Source: Streptomyces sp. DvalAA-43 (lineage in GTDB: Bacteria > Actinomycetota > Actinomycetes > Streptomycetales > Streptomycetaceae). Taken from it: DNA of 64,000 bases. Under the pieces are notes generated by a model that searched no databases, was not told where the DNA came from, and saw only the letters and a list, made by a program, of their open reading frames with translations. This document shows positions 34,093-42,853 of this stretch, piece by piece (position 1 is the stretch's first letter; every line of letters starts with the position of its first letter). The DNA lies in contig NZ_FMBW01000094.1 of assembly GCF_900091725.1 (NCBI RefSeq), forward strand, positions 62,001-126,000. Reading direction: 5' to 3'. Position numbers and translations under genes: made by a program.

Positions 34093-35307
34093 ATGCCAGA
34101 ACTCATACAGCCGTCGGACACGGGGGATCCACTGGGGCCGCTGCCCCAGGAATTCGCCGCCATCATGCGGCCCGAACTGCCCAGCCTGATCAAGGAGATC
34201 GGCGTCGAGGTCACCCGGGCCTATCCGGAGTACGCCCGGCTGCTCAGCGGCCCCAACGGGCAGGCCATCCGCGTCGGTGTCGAGCAGAGCCTCTCCTCGT
34301 TCGTGGACCTGGTCGCCGAACCGTCCGCCTCGACCTCGCTCCGTGACGACATGTGCCGCCGGTTCGGACGCTTCGAGGCGTACGAAGGACGCACCATGGA
34401 GACGCTCCAGGGCGCCTACCGTCTCGGGGCCCGGGTCGCGCTGCGCCGGGCGAAGAAGGTCGGCCGGAGCTACAACTTCTCGCCGACCCTCATGCTCAGC
34501 TTCGCCGACGCGCTCTTCGCCTACATCGACGAGCTCGAATCCCTGTCCCGCGAGGGTTTCCTGGAGGTGCAGTCGCAGACCGGCGAGCAGACCGAGGCCC
34601 TGCGCCGCCGTCTGCTCCACCTGATCCTCGCCGGTCGCCCCGCGCCCCGTACCGCCATCGCGGAGCTCTGCGAGCAGACCGGATGGACGCTTCCCGAGGA
34701 AGTCACCCTGGTCGCCGTCCGCTCCCCCGCCACCCTGGACCGGGCCGTGGCGGACCGCGACGTCCTGGCCGATCTCAGCGATCCCCAACCGCACTTACTC
34801 ATCCCCGGAGCGTTCGACGACGCCCGAAGACACATGCTGGACGAGGCGCTCCTCGGCACCCACGCCGCGATCGGCCTGACCGTGCCCACCGCCCTGGCCT
34901 CGGACTCGATCCGCTGGGCCCGGCGCGTGCTCGAACTCGTCGACACGAACATCATCGACGACGCGCCCGTCATCCTCTGCGAGGACCACCTCATCACCCT
35001 GTGGCTGCTCTCCGATCCGGTGCTGGTCGACCAGCTCGCCCAGCGCGAACTGGCGCCGATCTCGGGAATCAGCGCCACCCGCCGGGAGCGGCTGGTCGAG
35101 ACCCTGCGGATCTGGCTGGACACCCGTGGCACCGCGGCCCACATGGGCGAGTTGCTCGATGTCCACCCGCAGACGGTTCGCTACCGGATGCGCAATCTGG
35201 AGTCCATCTTCGGCGAGCAACTGACCGATCCGGAGAGCCGGTTCTCCACCGAGGCCGTGTTACGGGCGCTCCAGCTGCGGGCCCGTGCCGAAGAATCACC
35301 GCTCTGA
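34093..35307 (+). CDS. PucR-type transcriptional regulator with two TTA codons
   Basis: This is a 404-residue regulator. The N-terminal two-thirds include a helical sensor region (RFGRFEAYEGRTMETLQGAY). The C-terminus holds the PucR-type HTH (LVETLRIWLDTRGTAAHMGE, then DVHPQTVRYRMRNLESIFGE). AGGGGA lies 8 nt before the ATG. Two in-frame TTA leucine codons occur at 34795-34797 and 35260-35262. In Streptomyces TTA is read by the developmentally controlled bldA tRNA, so translation should be delayed to late growth. It is divergent from the three secreted-protein genes and may control them. Confidence 0.88.
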   Translation: MPELIQPSDTGDPLGPLPQEFAAIMRPELPSLIKEIGVEVTRAYPEYARLLSGPNGQAIRVGVEQSLSSFVDLVAEPSASTSLRDDMCRRFGRFEAYEGRTMETLQGAYRLGARVALRRAKKVGRSYNFSPTLMLSFADALFAYIDELESLSREGFLEVQSQTGEQTEALRRRLLHLILAGRPAPRTAIAELCEQTGWTLPEEVTLVAVRSPATLDRAVADRDVLADLSDPQPHLLIPGAFDDARRHMLDEALLGTHAAIGLTVPTALASDSIRWARRVLELVDTNIIDDAPVILCEDHLITLWLLSDPVLVDQLAQRELAPISGISATRRERLVETLRIWLDTRGTAAHMGELLDVHPQTVRYRMRNLESIFGEQLTDPESRFSTEAVLRALQLRARAEESPL

Positions 35308-35347
35308 GTCCGCCGCCAGCTGGATCACGGTCCTCGCCATGAGTCAA

Positions 35348-35363
35348 CTTACTTACAAGTAAG
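35348..35363. promoter_or_regulatory. TetR-like operator palindrome
   Basis: CTTACTT-AC-AAGTAAG is a perfect 7+7 palindrome with the look of TetR-family operators in Streptomyces. It lies about 150 bp before the small gene at 35517 and 40 bp after the pucR stop. A terminator role is less likely because the stem is A/T-rich. No TetR gene is present in the window. Confidence 0.45.
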
Positions 35364-35516
35364 GCGAAATAGACGGTCACTCTCAAACGGTTGCCACACG
35401 GAGACGTTCTCAACGAGAAACCCGGAACCGCGTCCCGTACACATGGAGATGTCGGCCGCCGCACCCGGCGGCCGCACCCGGAACCACCTCCTGGCCAACC
35501 ATTCCGAGAGGGCCCC

Positions 35517-35780
35517 ATGACCGCCTCACACCTCCTCGTCCCCGTACCGATCCCGGACCGGGTCGCCGCGCTGATCGGGTCCTGCATCCCGCCGCACATC
35601 CTGCGGGCGGAATTCGACGCCGCATGCGCCGCGCGCGAGGTGCGCAGCTTCCGCGGCCCGCGGCTCTGCGACGAGGACCGGGCCGACCGCGAGCAGGCGC
35701 TCTCCGAACTGGCCCGCGCCAACAAGATCCTGGCCGCCCACCACCCCCGGCTGGCGGTGCGCCCCGGCAGCTCCTGGTGA
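35517..35780 (+). CDS. small hypothetical protein
   Basis: This 87-residue soluble protein starts with ATG after GAGAGG. It reads MTASHLLVPVPIPDRVAALI, then a helical, charged second half (CDEDRADREQALSELARANK). Codon use is typical for the genome (G/C at third positions), which supports it being real. No family was recognised. It is convergent with the P450 gene, with only 12 bp between stops, and has a TetR-like palindrome upstream. Confidence 0.65.
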   Translation: MTASHLLVPVPIPDRVAALIGSCIPPHILRAEFDAACAAREVRSFRGPRLCDEDRADREQALSELARANKILAAHHPRLAVRPGSSW

Positions 35781-35792
35781 CTCCTCCGCCGC

Positions 35793-37046
35793 TCAGCCGG
35801 CGACCGGGGTGAACCGGACCGGCAGCGAGTGCGGGCCCCGGGTGAAGACGCCCTGCTCGGTGGGGGTGAAGCCGTCCGCGAGCCGCAGGTCGGGCATCGC
35901 GTCGAGCAGGTGGTTCACCGCCGTCTCCACCTCCGCCCTGGCCAGCAGCGCGCCGACGCAGAAGTGTCTGCCGAGCGCGAAGGCCAGGTGGTCGGCGGCG
36001 GCCGAGAAAGCGGTGGTGCTGGTCAGATCGGAGCGGAAGATGTCGAACCGGTCGGGCTCGACGTAGCGCGACTCGTCGCGGTTGGCGGAGCCGATCAGAC
36101 AGGTGACGGTGGCTCCGGCCGGTACCGTACCGCCGCTGAGCTCCACCTCCCGCGCCGTCTGGCGCATGATCATGTGGACCGGCGGGGTGTGGCGCAGGGT
36201 CTCGGCGAAGGCCCGGTCGATGAGGGTGCGGTCCTCCCGCACCGCCGCGAGCTGCTCGGGATGGCCGAGCAGATTGGCGAAGACGGAGGCGATGGCCTTG
36301 TCGGTGGTCTCGCCGCCCGCCGCGAGCAGCAGGCTGCAGAACGCCTTGACGTCCTCGTCGCTCATCCGCACACCGTCGACCTCGGCGGCACAGAGGGTGG
36401 AGAGCAGATCGTCGCCCGGCGCGTTCCGGCGGCGCCGGATGACCGGGATCATGTACTCGGCGAACTCCCGGCGGGTCCGCTCCCCGGCCGCGGCCACGTC
36501 CGGGTCTCCCGCCAGATTGCCGAGGAAGGCGATGACGGTGGTGTACCAGCCATGGAAGCGTGCGTGGTCCGCCCGGTCCAGGCCGAGCATGTCGGCGATG
36601 ACCAGGACGGGGAAGCGGGTCGCGAAGGCGCCGACGAGATCGGCCTCGCCGGTGTGCCGGAAGGCGTCGATCAGCTCGCGCGCGTTGCGTTCGATGACCG
36701 GCAGGAATTTCTGCTGGAGGTCGGTGCCCCGGAAGGCCGGGGCGACCAGGGCCCGGCGGACGGCGTGCTCGCCTCCGCTGAGCTGGAGGATCGTCCTGCC
36801 GTGGACCGGTTCGATCTGCCAGTCGTAGTTCTCGGTGGTGAACTCCCCCGCCCGGTCCTTGAACACCCGCTCCACGTCCTCGTACCGGGAGACGAGGTAG
36901 CTGTTCGTGGCCTCGTGCCGGATCAGCGGCGCGCTCTCGCGCATGATCCGGTACGCCCCGTAGGGATCGGCCGCGAAGGCGGGCGAGAGAATGTCGGGCG
37001 GCGACGGCGCTCGCGAGGCGACCGGCTCGTACGGGGCAGGCGTCAT
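35793..37046 (-). CDS. cytochrome P450
   Basis: This 417-residue soluble bacterial P450 has all hallmarks: I-helix AGGETT (residues 243-248), K-helix ETLR (282-285), PDRFD and the heme loop FALGRHFCVG with proximal Cys363. It should hydroxylate a small molecule using ferredoxin electrons; no ferredoxin gene is adjacent. It is divergent from an ATP-grasp gene with an 80-bp gap. The substrate is unknown and no CYP family is assigned. Confidence 0.93.
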   Translation of the reverse strand: MTPAPYEPVASRAPSPPDILSPAFAADPYGAYRIMRESAPLIRHEATNSYLVSRYEDVERVFKDRAGEFTTENYDWQIEPVHGRTILQLSGGEHAVRRALVAPAFRGTDLQQKFLPVIERNARELIDAFRHTGEADLVGAFATRFPVLVIADMLGLDRADHARFHGWYTTVIAFLGNLAGDPDVAAAGERTRREFAEYMIPVIRRRRNAPGDDLLSTLCAAEVDGVRMSDEDVKAFCSLLLAAGGETTDKAIASVFANLLGHPEQLAAVREDRTLIDRAFAETLRHTPPVHMIMRQTAREVELSGGTVPAGATVTCLIGSANRDESRYVEPDRFDIFRSDLTSTTAFSAAADHLAFALGRHFCVGALLARAEVETAVNHLLDAMPDLRLADGFTPTEQGVFTRGPHSLPVRFTPVAG

Positions 37047-37126
37047 GACGCTCCAGGGTCGTGAACGGGCAACTCCGCCAAGGTTATTGATCCGCTGTCC
37101 TCCGACGCATCCCCCGGGAGAACGCC

Positions 37127-37954
37127 ATGCACACCGGCCCGCGACCGTCCGTCCTGTTCGTCACCGACCTCGCCTACCAGGCGCGCGGCCGCCGCTACTG
37201 CGACGAGGACATCCAGCTGACCGCCCGGCTGCGCGAGGAGTTCGATGTCGCGCTCTGTCATCCCCGGGACGCCGCCGCGCTGCTGGAGGGGTTCGACACG
37301 GTGGTCATACGCAACAGCGGTCCGGTGCTGCACTACCAGAAGGCGTACGACGCGTTCCGCGCACGGGCCCGGGAGCTGGGCACCCGGGTCTACAACCCGT
37401 TGCACGGCCGCGGGGACATGGCCGGCAAGCAGTATCTGGTCGACCTCTGCCGGGCCGGACACCCGGTGATCCCCACGGTGGACCGGGCCGCCGATCTGGG
37501 AGCGCTGCCCGAGGCGGCGGAGTACGTGGTCAAGCCGAAGCTGGGGGCCGACTCGGCCGGACTGCGGTTCGTGCGGGAGGCCGCGCTGCCGGAGGGCGAG
37601 GACGGCACGGTGCTCGTCCAGCCCCGGATCGACCTCCGCTACGAGGTGTCCTTCTACTTCGTCGACCACGACTTCCAGTACGCGCTGTACGCGCCCGACC
37701 CGGAGCGGCGGTGGGTCCTGGAGCCGTACGATCCGGACGCGGCGGATCTGGCGTTCGCCCGCGGCTTCGTGGAGTGGAACAGCCTCGACCACGGCATCCA
37801 GCGGGTCGACGCCTGCCGGACCGCGCGGGGCGAGCTGCTCCTGGTCGAGCTGGAGGACCTCAATCCGTATCTCTCGCTGGACCGGGTGGCGGAGCCCGTA
37901 CGGGAGGCGTTCGTGACCCGGATGAAGGCTTCCGTGCGGGATCTGCTGGCCTGA
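37127..37954 (+). CDS. ATP-grasp-like protein
   Basis: This 275-residue protein resembles ATP-grasp ligases of the RimK/glutathione-synthetase type. Residues ~105-275 include VVKPKLGADSAGLRFV (glycine-rich ATP loop), a central strand (TVLVQPRIDLRYEVSFYFV) and ELLLVELEDLNPYLSL, where acidic residues and an Asn could hold magnesium. The N-terminal part (VLFVTDLAYQARGRRYCDED) has no known match. Such enzymes couple a carboxylate to an amine. GGGAGA lies 7 nt before the ATG. Confidence 0.75.
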   Translation: MHTGPRPSVLFVTDLAYQARGRRYCDEDIQLTARLREEFDVALCHPRDAAALLEGFDTVVIRNSGPVLHYQKAYDAFRARARELGTRVYNPLHGRGDMAGKQYLVDLCRAGHPVIPTVDRAADLGALPEAAEYVVKPKLGADSAGLRFVREAALPEGEDGTVLVQPRIDLRYEVSFYFVDHDFQYALYAPDPERRWVLEPYDPDAADLAFARGFVEWNSLDHGIQRVDACRTARGELLLVELEDLNPYLSLDRVAEPVREAFVTRMKASVRDLLA

Positions 37955-38012
37955 CCCCCCATCCGGCCGTCCCCCACATGCGCGAGGCACGGGCCGGTGT
38001 GAGGGTGCAGGC

Positions 38013-40088
38013 GTGACCACTGCCAGCGAGACCGCACCCGCCGCGCAGAGTGCCGCCGCGCCGCCCGTACTCGATCCGCGCCGCCGGAACATCGTCTTCG
38101 CGACGATCGTGCTGGGAATCCTGCTGGCCGCCCTGGACCAGACGATCGTCGGCACCGCGCTGCCGACGATCGTCTCGGATCTCGGCGGCGCCGCCCATAT
38201 GTCCTGGGTGGTCACCGCGTATCTGCTCGCGGAGACGGTGGCGACGGTCCTGGTGGGCAAGTTCGGCGACCTGTTCGGCCGGAAGATCATCTTCCAGCTC
38301 TCGGCGATCATCTTCATCACCGGCTCGTTCCTCTGCGGCCTCGCGACCAACATGACCCTGCTGATCGTCTGGCGCGGGCTCCAGGGCATCGGGGCCGGCG
38401 GGCTGATGGTCACCTCGATGGCGCTGATCGCCGATGTGATCCCGTTGCGCGAACGCGGCAAGTACCAGGGCGCGATCGGTGCGGTCTTCGGGGTGTCGAC
38501 GGTGATCGGGCCGCTGCTCGGCGGGCTCTTCACCGACCATCTGAGCTGGCGCTGGGCGTTCTACGTCAATGTGCCGATCGCGATCGTGGTGGTCGTCGCC
38601 GCGGCCCGGACGATCCCTTCGGTCAAGGCCGCCGGACGGCCCGTCATCGACTATCTGGGCATCGCGATGGTCACGATCGGCGCGAGCGCGCTGATCCTGG
38701 CGACGAGCTGGGGCGGCAACGAGTACGCCTGGGGCTCGCCCGTCATCCTCGGTCTCTTCGCGGGCGGTCTCGTCGCACTGGCGCTCTTCTGCCTCGTGGA
38801 GTTCCGGGCGAAGGAACCGATGCTGCCCATGCGGCTCTTCCGGAATCCGGTGTTCACGGTCTGCTCGGTGCTGAGCTTCATCGTGGGCTTCGCGATGCTC
38901 GGCGCGATGATCTTCCTGCCGACGTATCTGCAGTACGTGGACGGGGACTCGGCGACCCTGTCGGGCGTACGGACGCTGCCGATGGTCCTCGGTCTGCTCG
39001 TCGCCTCCATCTTCAGCGGCAATGTGGTGTCCAAGACGGGCCGGTACCGGGTGTTCCCCATCGTGGGCACGTTGGTCATGGCGGTGGGGCTGTATCTGCT
39101 CTCCCGGATGGGACCCGGCACCGGGGTGTGGCTGGAGTCCCTGTACATGCTGGTGCTCGGCGTCGGCATCGGCCTGGCCATGCAGGTGCTGACGATCGCC
39201 GTGCAGAACACGGTCGACTACGCGGACCTGGGTACGGCGACATCGGGCGTGACGTTCTTCCGTACGCTCGGCAGCTCCTTCGGCACGGCGGTCTTCGGCA
39301 CCATCTACGCCAACGCGCTGAAGCCCAATCTGACCGACGGCGTCGCCGCGGCGGCGCGGGCCGGCGGCGATCCGGCCACGCTGGCGAAGGCCGCGCAGAG
39401 CCCGGCGGGGCTGCACGGTCTTCCTCCCGCGCAGTCCGCGCCACTGGCCCAGGCGTACGCGGACACGCTGCACACCGTGTTCCTGTGGACGGTGCCGATC
39501 GCGGTCCTGGGGTTCTTCGTGGCGCTCTTCCTGAAAGAGGTGAAGCTGCGGGACACCGCGCGGGCCGGGTCCACGGACATGGGCGAGGGTTTCGCGCAGC
39601 CCGGCAGCGGCGACTCGGCCAAGCTCCTCGAATTCGCCGTGGCCAAGATCCTCGGCGGAGTCGGCCCGGACACCGCCCGGCGGATCATCGCGGGCTCGGA
39701 CACCCGGCTGGACATGGCGGGCGCCTGGGCGGTGATGCAGGTCGAGCTGTTCACCCGCATGGTGGGCCACGCGGGTCTGCGGCTGATCGCGGCCCGGCAC
39801 CGGCTGCCGCACGAGGTGCTGGTGCCGGTCTTCGACCGGATGATCGAGGAGGGCTATCTCACCGGCGACGGTCATCTGTTCGCGCACACCGCCGCCGGGA
39901 GCCGGGAGGCCGCGGCGATCACCGACGCGTGGGCGCGGTGGCTGGGCGAGCGGCTGGACGAGCACGGGGCGCGCCCGGACGACCGGCAGCTGCGGGCGGC
40001 GGTGGACATGATCGCCAAACGGCTGCTGGCGGAGGACCTGACACAGGAGCTGTCGCCGGAGAAGGCGCTGGTGGGAACGGCGGGCTGA
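38013..40088 (+). CDS. DHA2-family MFS exporter with C-terminal soluble domain
   Basis: This 691-residue drug:proton antiporter is of the 14-helix EmrB/QacA group. Helix 1 carries the LDQTIVGTALPTI motif and the first cytoplasmic loop has GKFGDLFGRK. WRGLQGIGAGG and the motif C region GAVFGVSTVIGPLLGG follow. After the last membrane helix (~residue 515) comes a soluble extension of ~170 residues. It contains LPHEVLVPVFDRMIEEGYLT and a long charged helix, reminiscent of a winged helix of MarR type. The substrate is unknown. The GTG start has GAGGGTG nearby. Confidence 0.9.
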   Translation: MTTASETAPAAQSAAAPPVLDPRRRNIVFATIVLGILLAALDQTIVGTALPTIVSDLGGAAHMSWVVTAYLLAETVATVLVGKFGDLFGRKIIFQLSAIIFITGSFLCGLATNMTLLIVWRGLQGIGAGGLMVTSMALIADVIPLRERGKYQGAIGAVFGVSTVIGPLLGGLFTDHLSWRWAFYVNVPIAIVVVVAAARTIPSVKAAGRPVIDYLGIAMVTIGASALILATSWGGNEYAWGSPVILGLFAGGLVALALFCLVEFRAKEPMLPMRLFRNPVFTVCSVLSFIVGFAMLGAMIFLPTYLQYVDGDSATLSGVRTLPMVLGLLVASIFSGNVVSKTGRYRVFPIVGTLVMAVGLYLLSRMGPGTGVWLESLYMLVLGVGIGLAMQVLTIAVQNTVDYADLGTATSGVTFFRTLGSSFGTAVFGTIYANALKPNLTDGVAAAARAGGDPATLAKAAQSPAGLHGLPPAQSAPLAQAYADTLHTVFLWTVPIAVLGFFVALFLKEVKLRDTARAGSTDMGEGFAQPGSGDSAKLLEFAVAKILGGVGPDTARRIIAGSDTRLDMAGAWAVMQVELFTRMVGHAGLRLIAARHRLPHEVLVPVFDRMIEEGYLTGDGHLFAHTAAGSREAAAITDAWARWLGERLDEHGARPDDRQLRAAVDMIAKRLLAEDLTQELSPEKALVGTAG

Positions 40089-40095
40089 GGGAGAC

Positions 40096-40112
40096 CGGCC
40101 GCCGTCCGGCCG
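40096..40112. terminator. short terminator hairpin
   Basis: CGGCCG-CCGTC-CGGCCG lies between the convergent MFS and YchJ genes, just after the MFS stop. The 6-bp stem is short, so its strength is uncertain. Confidence 0.4.
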
Positions 40113-40114
40113 CG

Positions 40115-40561
40115 TCAGTCGACGAAGACCGCGCTCGCGTACACCCAGGCGCCCTCATGACGGACGAAGCGGCTCTTCTCGTGGAGCGAGTCCGGCCGCC
40201 CGTTGTCCGTGTAGTGCGCACGGAAGGTGACCGTGCCCGTGGTGTGGAAGGGGCTGCCGTCCGTCGTCTCCAGCACCTCCAGCCGCACCCAGCGCATCCC
40301 GGGGTCGAAGTCGACGGCGGGCGGCCGGGTGTCGGGGTGCCAGCTGCGCAGCAGGTACGCCTCGTCCCGGACGACGAAGGCGGCGTACCGGGAGCGCATC
40401 AGCGACTCGCAGGTCGGCGCGGCGGCGGTCCCGGCGTGCAGGCGGCCGCAGCACTCCGCGTAGGTGGCGGGCAGACCGCACGGGCACGGCGTTTCCGCGG
40501 TGACCACGGGGGGCCGTGCTCCGGCGGCGGACCGCCCCGGTCGTGTGGTGCGTCGTGACAT
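40115..40561 (-). CDS. YchJ-family metal-binding protein
   Basis: This 148-residue protein has a SEC-C-like zinc motif near residue 26 (CPCGLPATYAECCGRLH). The family body follows: CESLMRSRYAAFVVRDEAYLLRSWH and VTFRAHYTDNGRPDSLHEKSRFVR. Family members (UPF0225) are about this size and have an NTF2-like fold. The function is unknown; a chaperone-like or zinc-related role has been suggested by the domain. It stands alone, convergent with the MFS gene. Confidence 0.9.
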   Translation of the reverse strand: MSRRTTRPGRSAAGARPPVVTAETPCPCGLPATYAECCGRLHAGTAAAPTCESLMRSRYAAFVVRDEAYLLRSWHPDTRPPAVDFDPGMRWVRLEVLETTDGSPFHTTGTVTFRAHYTDNGRPDSLHEKSRFVRHEGAWVYASAVFVD

Positions 40562-40628
40562 GCGTCCATTGTGACCCGCGGCGCGGCCGGCCCGGGGAGC
40601 CGGGGGTGCTGCCGCGAGGCGGGGACGG

Positions 40629-41438
40629 TCAGGCCTTGCGGGCCACGCCCGCGTAGCCCGGGATCGGCTCGTCGCCGGGGACGTCGATGACCTCGCCCAG
40701 CTCCGGGTGCCAGTCCGCGGAGAGCGAGACCCCGGGCTCGACGAGTTCGAGTCCGTCGAAGAACGTGGTGATCTCCGCGTGGGAGCGCAGGCGCAGCGTC
40801 ATCCCCCGGGCCCGGTACATGGCGGATGCCTGCGCCGCGCCCTCGGGGTCGAAGTCCCCGGTGGTGTGCGAGAGCACCAGATAGCTCCCGGAGGGGAGCC
40901 GCTCGACGAGGCGGTCGACGAGGTCGGCCGCGCCGTCCTCGTCGTCCAGGAAGTGCAGCAGGGCGAGCAGCGACAGGGCGATCGGCTTGTCGAAGTCGAG
41001 AATCCCGCCGGCCGCTTCGAGGATGGCTTCCGGCTTGCGGGCGTCGGCCTGGATGTACTCGGTGGCGCCCTGCGGGGTGGAGCGCAGCAGGGCCGCGGCG
41101 TGGGCGAGGACGATGGGGTCGTTGTCGCAGTAGACGATGCGCGCGTCCGGGGCGGTGTGCTGGGCGATCTGGTGGAGATTCGGCTCGGTCGGTATGCCGG
41201 TGCCGATGTCGAGGAACTGGCGGATGCCCTTCCCGGCCAGCCAGCGGGTGGCCCGGTGCATGAAGGCACGGTTCACCCGCGCCATGTCCCGCCCCCGCGC
41301 GTCGAGGGCGAGCAGCTGCCGGGCCATCTCTTCGTCGACCGGGTAGTTGTCCTTGCCACCGAGGAACCAGTCGTACATCCGGGCGGGATGGGGCTTGGTG
41401 GTGTCGATCTCGATGCCTTGGGGTTCGTGCCCGGTCAT
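40629..41438 (-). CDS. SAM-dependent methyltransferase, DUF574 type
   Basis: This 269-residue protein belongs to the large Streptomyces family starting with IDTTKPHPARMYDWFLGGKDN. The SAM-binding motif is FLDIGTGIPTEPN, followed by ARIVYCDNDPIVLAH and a final HPELGEVIDVPGDEPIPGYA. The ATG at 41438 follows GGAG by 6 nt and gives the family's usual N-terminus; ATGs further upstream exist. The methyl acceptor is unknown. It lies downstream of a WhiJ-like regulator/DUF397 pair, a frequent neighbourhood for this family. Confidence 0.9.
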   Translation of the reverse strand: MTGHEPQGIEIDTTKPHPARMYDWFLGGKDNYPVDEEMARQLLALDARGRDMARVNRAFMHRATRWLAGKGIRQFLDIGTGIPTEPNLHQIAQHTAPDARIVYCDNDPIVLAHAAALLRSTPQGATEYIQADARKPEAILEAAGGILDFDKPIALSLLALLHFLDDEDGAADLVDRLVERLPSGSYLVLSHTTGDFDPEGAAQASAMYRARGMTLRLRSHAEITTFFDGLELVEPGVSLSADWHPELGEVIDVPGDEPIPGYAGVARKA

Positions 41439-41549
41439 AGCGCGCTCCATGGGTCCATAGGTCGGCGAACAACAAGAGTGTGGGGCCGGGGCGGGCTCCG
41501 GCGCCGCGGATTCGGGCAAGAAGGACCGGTCCGGGCGGGAGCCGCGGCG

Positions 41550-41786
41550 TCAGGTGAGCAGGAAGTCCGCCTGCCCGGACTTGGCTCCCTGGATGAAGGC
41601 GGCGATCTCACGGGGCGTGTAGATCAGGGCCGGGCCGTCGGGATCGGCGGACTGGCGTACGGCGATCCTGCCGTCGGAGAGCTTCATCGCCTCGACGCAA
41701 TTGCCTCCGTTCCCGCCGCTCCACGGCTTGTGCCAGCCCTCGGAGCCGAGTTCGGCGGCCGGCATGCCGTTGTATATGGGATCCAT
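41550..41786 (-). CDS. DUF397 protein (BldB/WhiJ-partner type)
   Basis: This 78-residue protein has the DUF397 core: WHKPWSGGNGGNCVEAM, then IAVRQSADPDGPALIYTPREIAAFIQGAK. Its ATG shares one base with the stop of the upstream XRE regulator, so the two are coupled. In Streptomyces, DUF397 proteins pair with WhiJ-like DNA-binding proteins and an ATPase and affect development and antibiotic production. It probably binds its partner regulator rather than DNA. Confidence 0.93.
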   Translation of the reverse strand: MDPIYNGMPAAELGSEGWHKPWSGGNGGNCVEAMKLSDGRIAVRQSADPDGPALIYTPREIAAFIQGAKSGQADFLLT

Positions 41787-42646
41787 CACAGCTCCTTGCG
41801 GAAGTCCCGGAGGATTTCCTTCGTGCGTTGTGCAGTCGCGGCCTGAGCCGCCATGCGGTCCATGACTTCGAGGTAGGAGGCCACCTCGGGGCGCGCGTCG
41901 AAGTAGACGGCTCCGGTCAGGTACTCGCTGTAGACCATGTCGGGGAGTTCGGGGACGCCGAAGCGGAAGAGGACGAACGGGCCGTAGGTGCCGGGGTGGT
42001 GTCCGGTCGAGAATTCCGCGATCTGCAGCGTCACATGCGGCAGCTCGGTCGCTTCGAGCAGCCGGTCGATCTGTTCCCGCATGGCGTCGACGCTGCCGAC
42101 GGGGCGGCGCAGCACCGTCTCGTCCATCACCACCCACAGCTTCGGGGCGTCCGGCCGGGTGAGCAGGGACTGACGCTGCATCCGCAGCGCCACATGGCGT
42201 TCGATGTCCTCGGGTCTGGTCTGGCCGACGGCTCCGGTGCGCATCACGGAACGCGCGTAGTCCTCGGTCTGGAGCAGGCCGGGGACGAAGTGCGGCTCGT
42301 ACATGCGCAGGAGGCTCGCGGCACCCTCCAGGCTGACGTACATGCTGAACCAGTCGGGCAGCACGTCGTGGAACCGCTGCCACCAGCCGGGTTTGTTGGC
42401 CTCCTCGGCGAGCTCCACGAAGGCGTCGTTCTCGTCGTCGGCGACTCCGTACGCCTTCAGCAGCATCTGGACATAGGGGATCTTGAGAGCGACCTCGGCG
42501 GTCTCCATCCTGCGTATCGTCGCAGGTGCGACCCGCAGCACCTTGGCAGCCTGGTCACGGCTCAGGCCGACGCGCTCCCGCAGATCCTGCAGGCGCTTGC
42601 CGAGAACGACCTGACCCACGGTCGGGGCGGACCGCGGTTCGCTCAC
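41786..42646 (-). CDS. XRE-family regulator with DUF5753 (WhiJ-like)
   Basis: This 286-residue protein has an N-terminal helix-turn-helix (GKRLQDLRERVGLSRDQAAK, then VAPATIRRMETAEV). The DUF5753 domain follows (SMYVSLEGAASLLRMYEPHF, VPGLLQTEDYARSVM, QRQSLLTRPDAPKLWVVMDE). GTG 42646 is chosen since GGGAGG lies 7 nt upstream; an in-frame ATG 15 nt further up would contain that ribosome site. With the DUF397 gene and the divergent ATPase gene it forms the WhiJ/AbaA-type triad. A perfect palindrome lies 64 bp upstream. Confidence 0.92.
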   Translation of the reverse strand: MSEPRSAPTVGQVVLGKRLQDLRERVGLSRDQAAKVLRVAPATIRRMETAEVALKIPYVQMLLKAYGVADDENDAFVELAEEANKPGWWQRFHDVLPDWFSMYVSLEGAASLLRMYEPHFVPGLLQTEDYARSVMRTGAVGQTRPEDIERHVALRMQRQSLLTRPDAPKLWVVMDETVLRRPVGSVDAMREQIDRLLEATELPHVTLQIAEFSTGHHPGTYGPFVLFRFGVPELPDMVYSEYLTGAVYFDARPEVASYLEVMDRMAAQAATAQRTKEILRDFRKEL

Positions 42647-42662
42647 TTCAGACCTCCCCATG

Positions 42663-42730
42663 CACTGTTTTTGAGCAGTGTGCCATGCGCGGGCCGACCA
42701 GAACACTGCCACTCTGAAAATTTCAGAGTG
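42663..42730. promoter_or_regulatory. operator palindromes upstream of the WhiJ-like gene
   Basis: A perfect inverted repeat at 42710-42730 has 10-bp arms CACTCTGAAA around one central A. A smaller one, CACTG-N8-CAGTG (42663-42680), lies closer to the GTG start, and CACTG recurs at 42704-42708. The 21-bp palindrome in the divergent gap is a strong candidate for the binding site of the XRE protein, controlling both itself and the ATPase gene. Confidence 0.65.
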
Positions 42731-42853
42731 CCCCTTGCCAAGTGTTCACGACAGGGGGAGAGTTGGTGAGTGAACCAGTTCACGATGTCTCGCCCGCCCT
42801 CATTCGCGTGGGAACGCGGAGCGTGACGCAGCCCCCACTGTGAGGAATCGGTT

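Noticed and set aside
37860..39965. 701-codon minus-strand open frame
   Set aside because: Shadow of the MFS exporter; rich in Arg, His, Gln and Asp with no hydrophobic segments or motifs.
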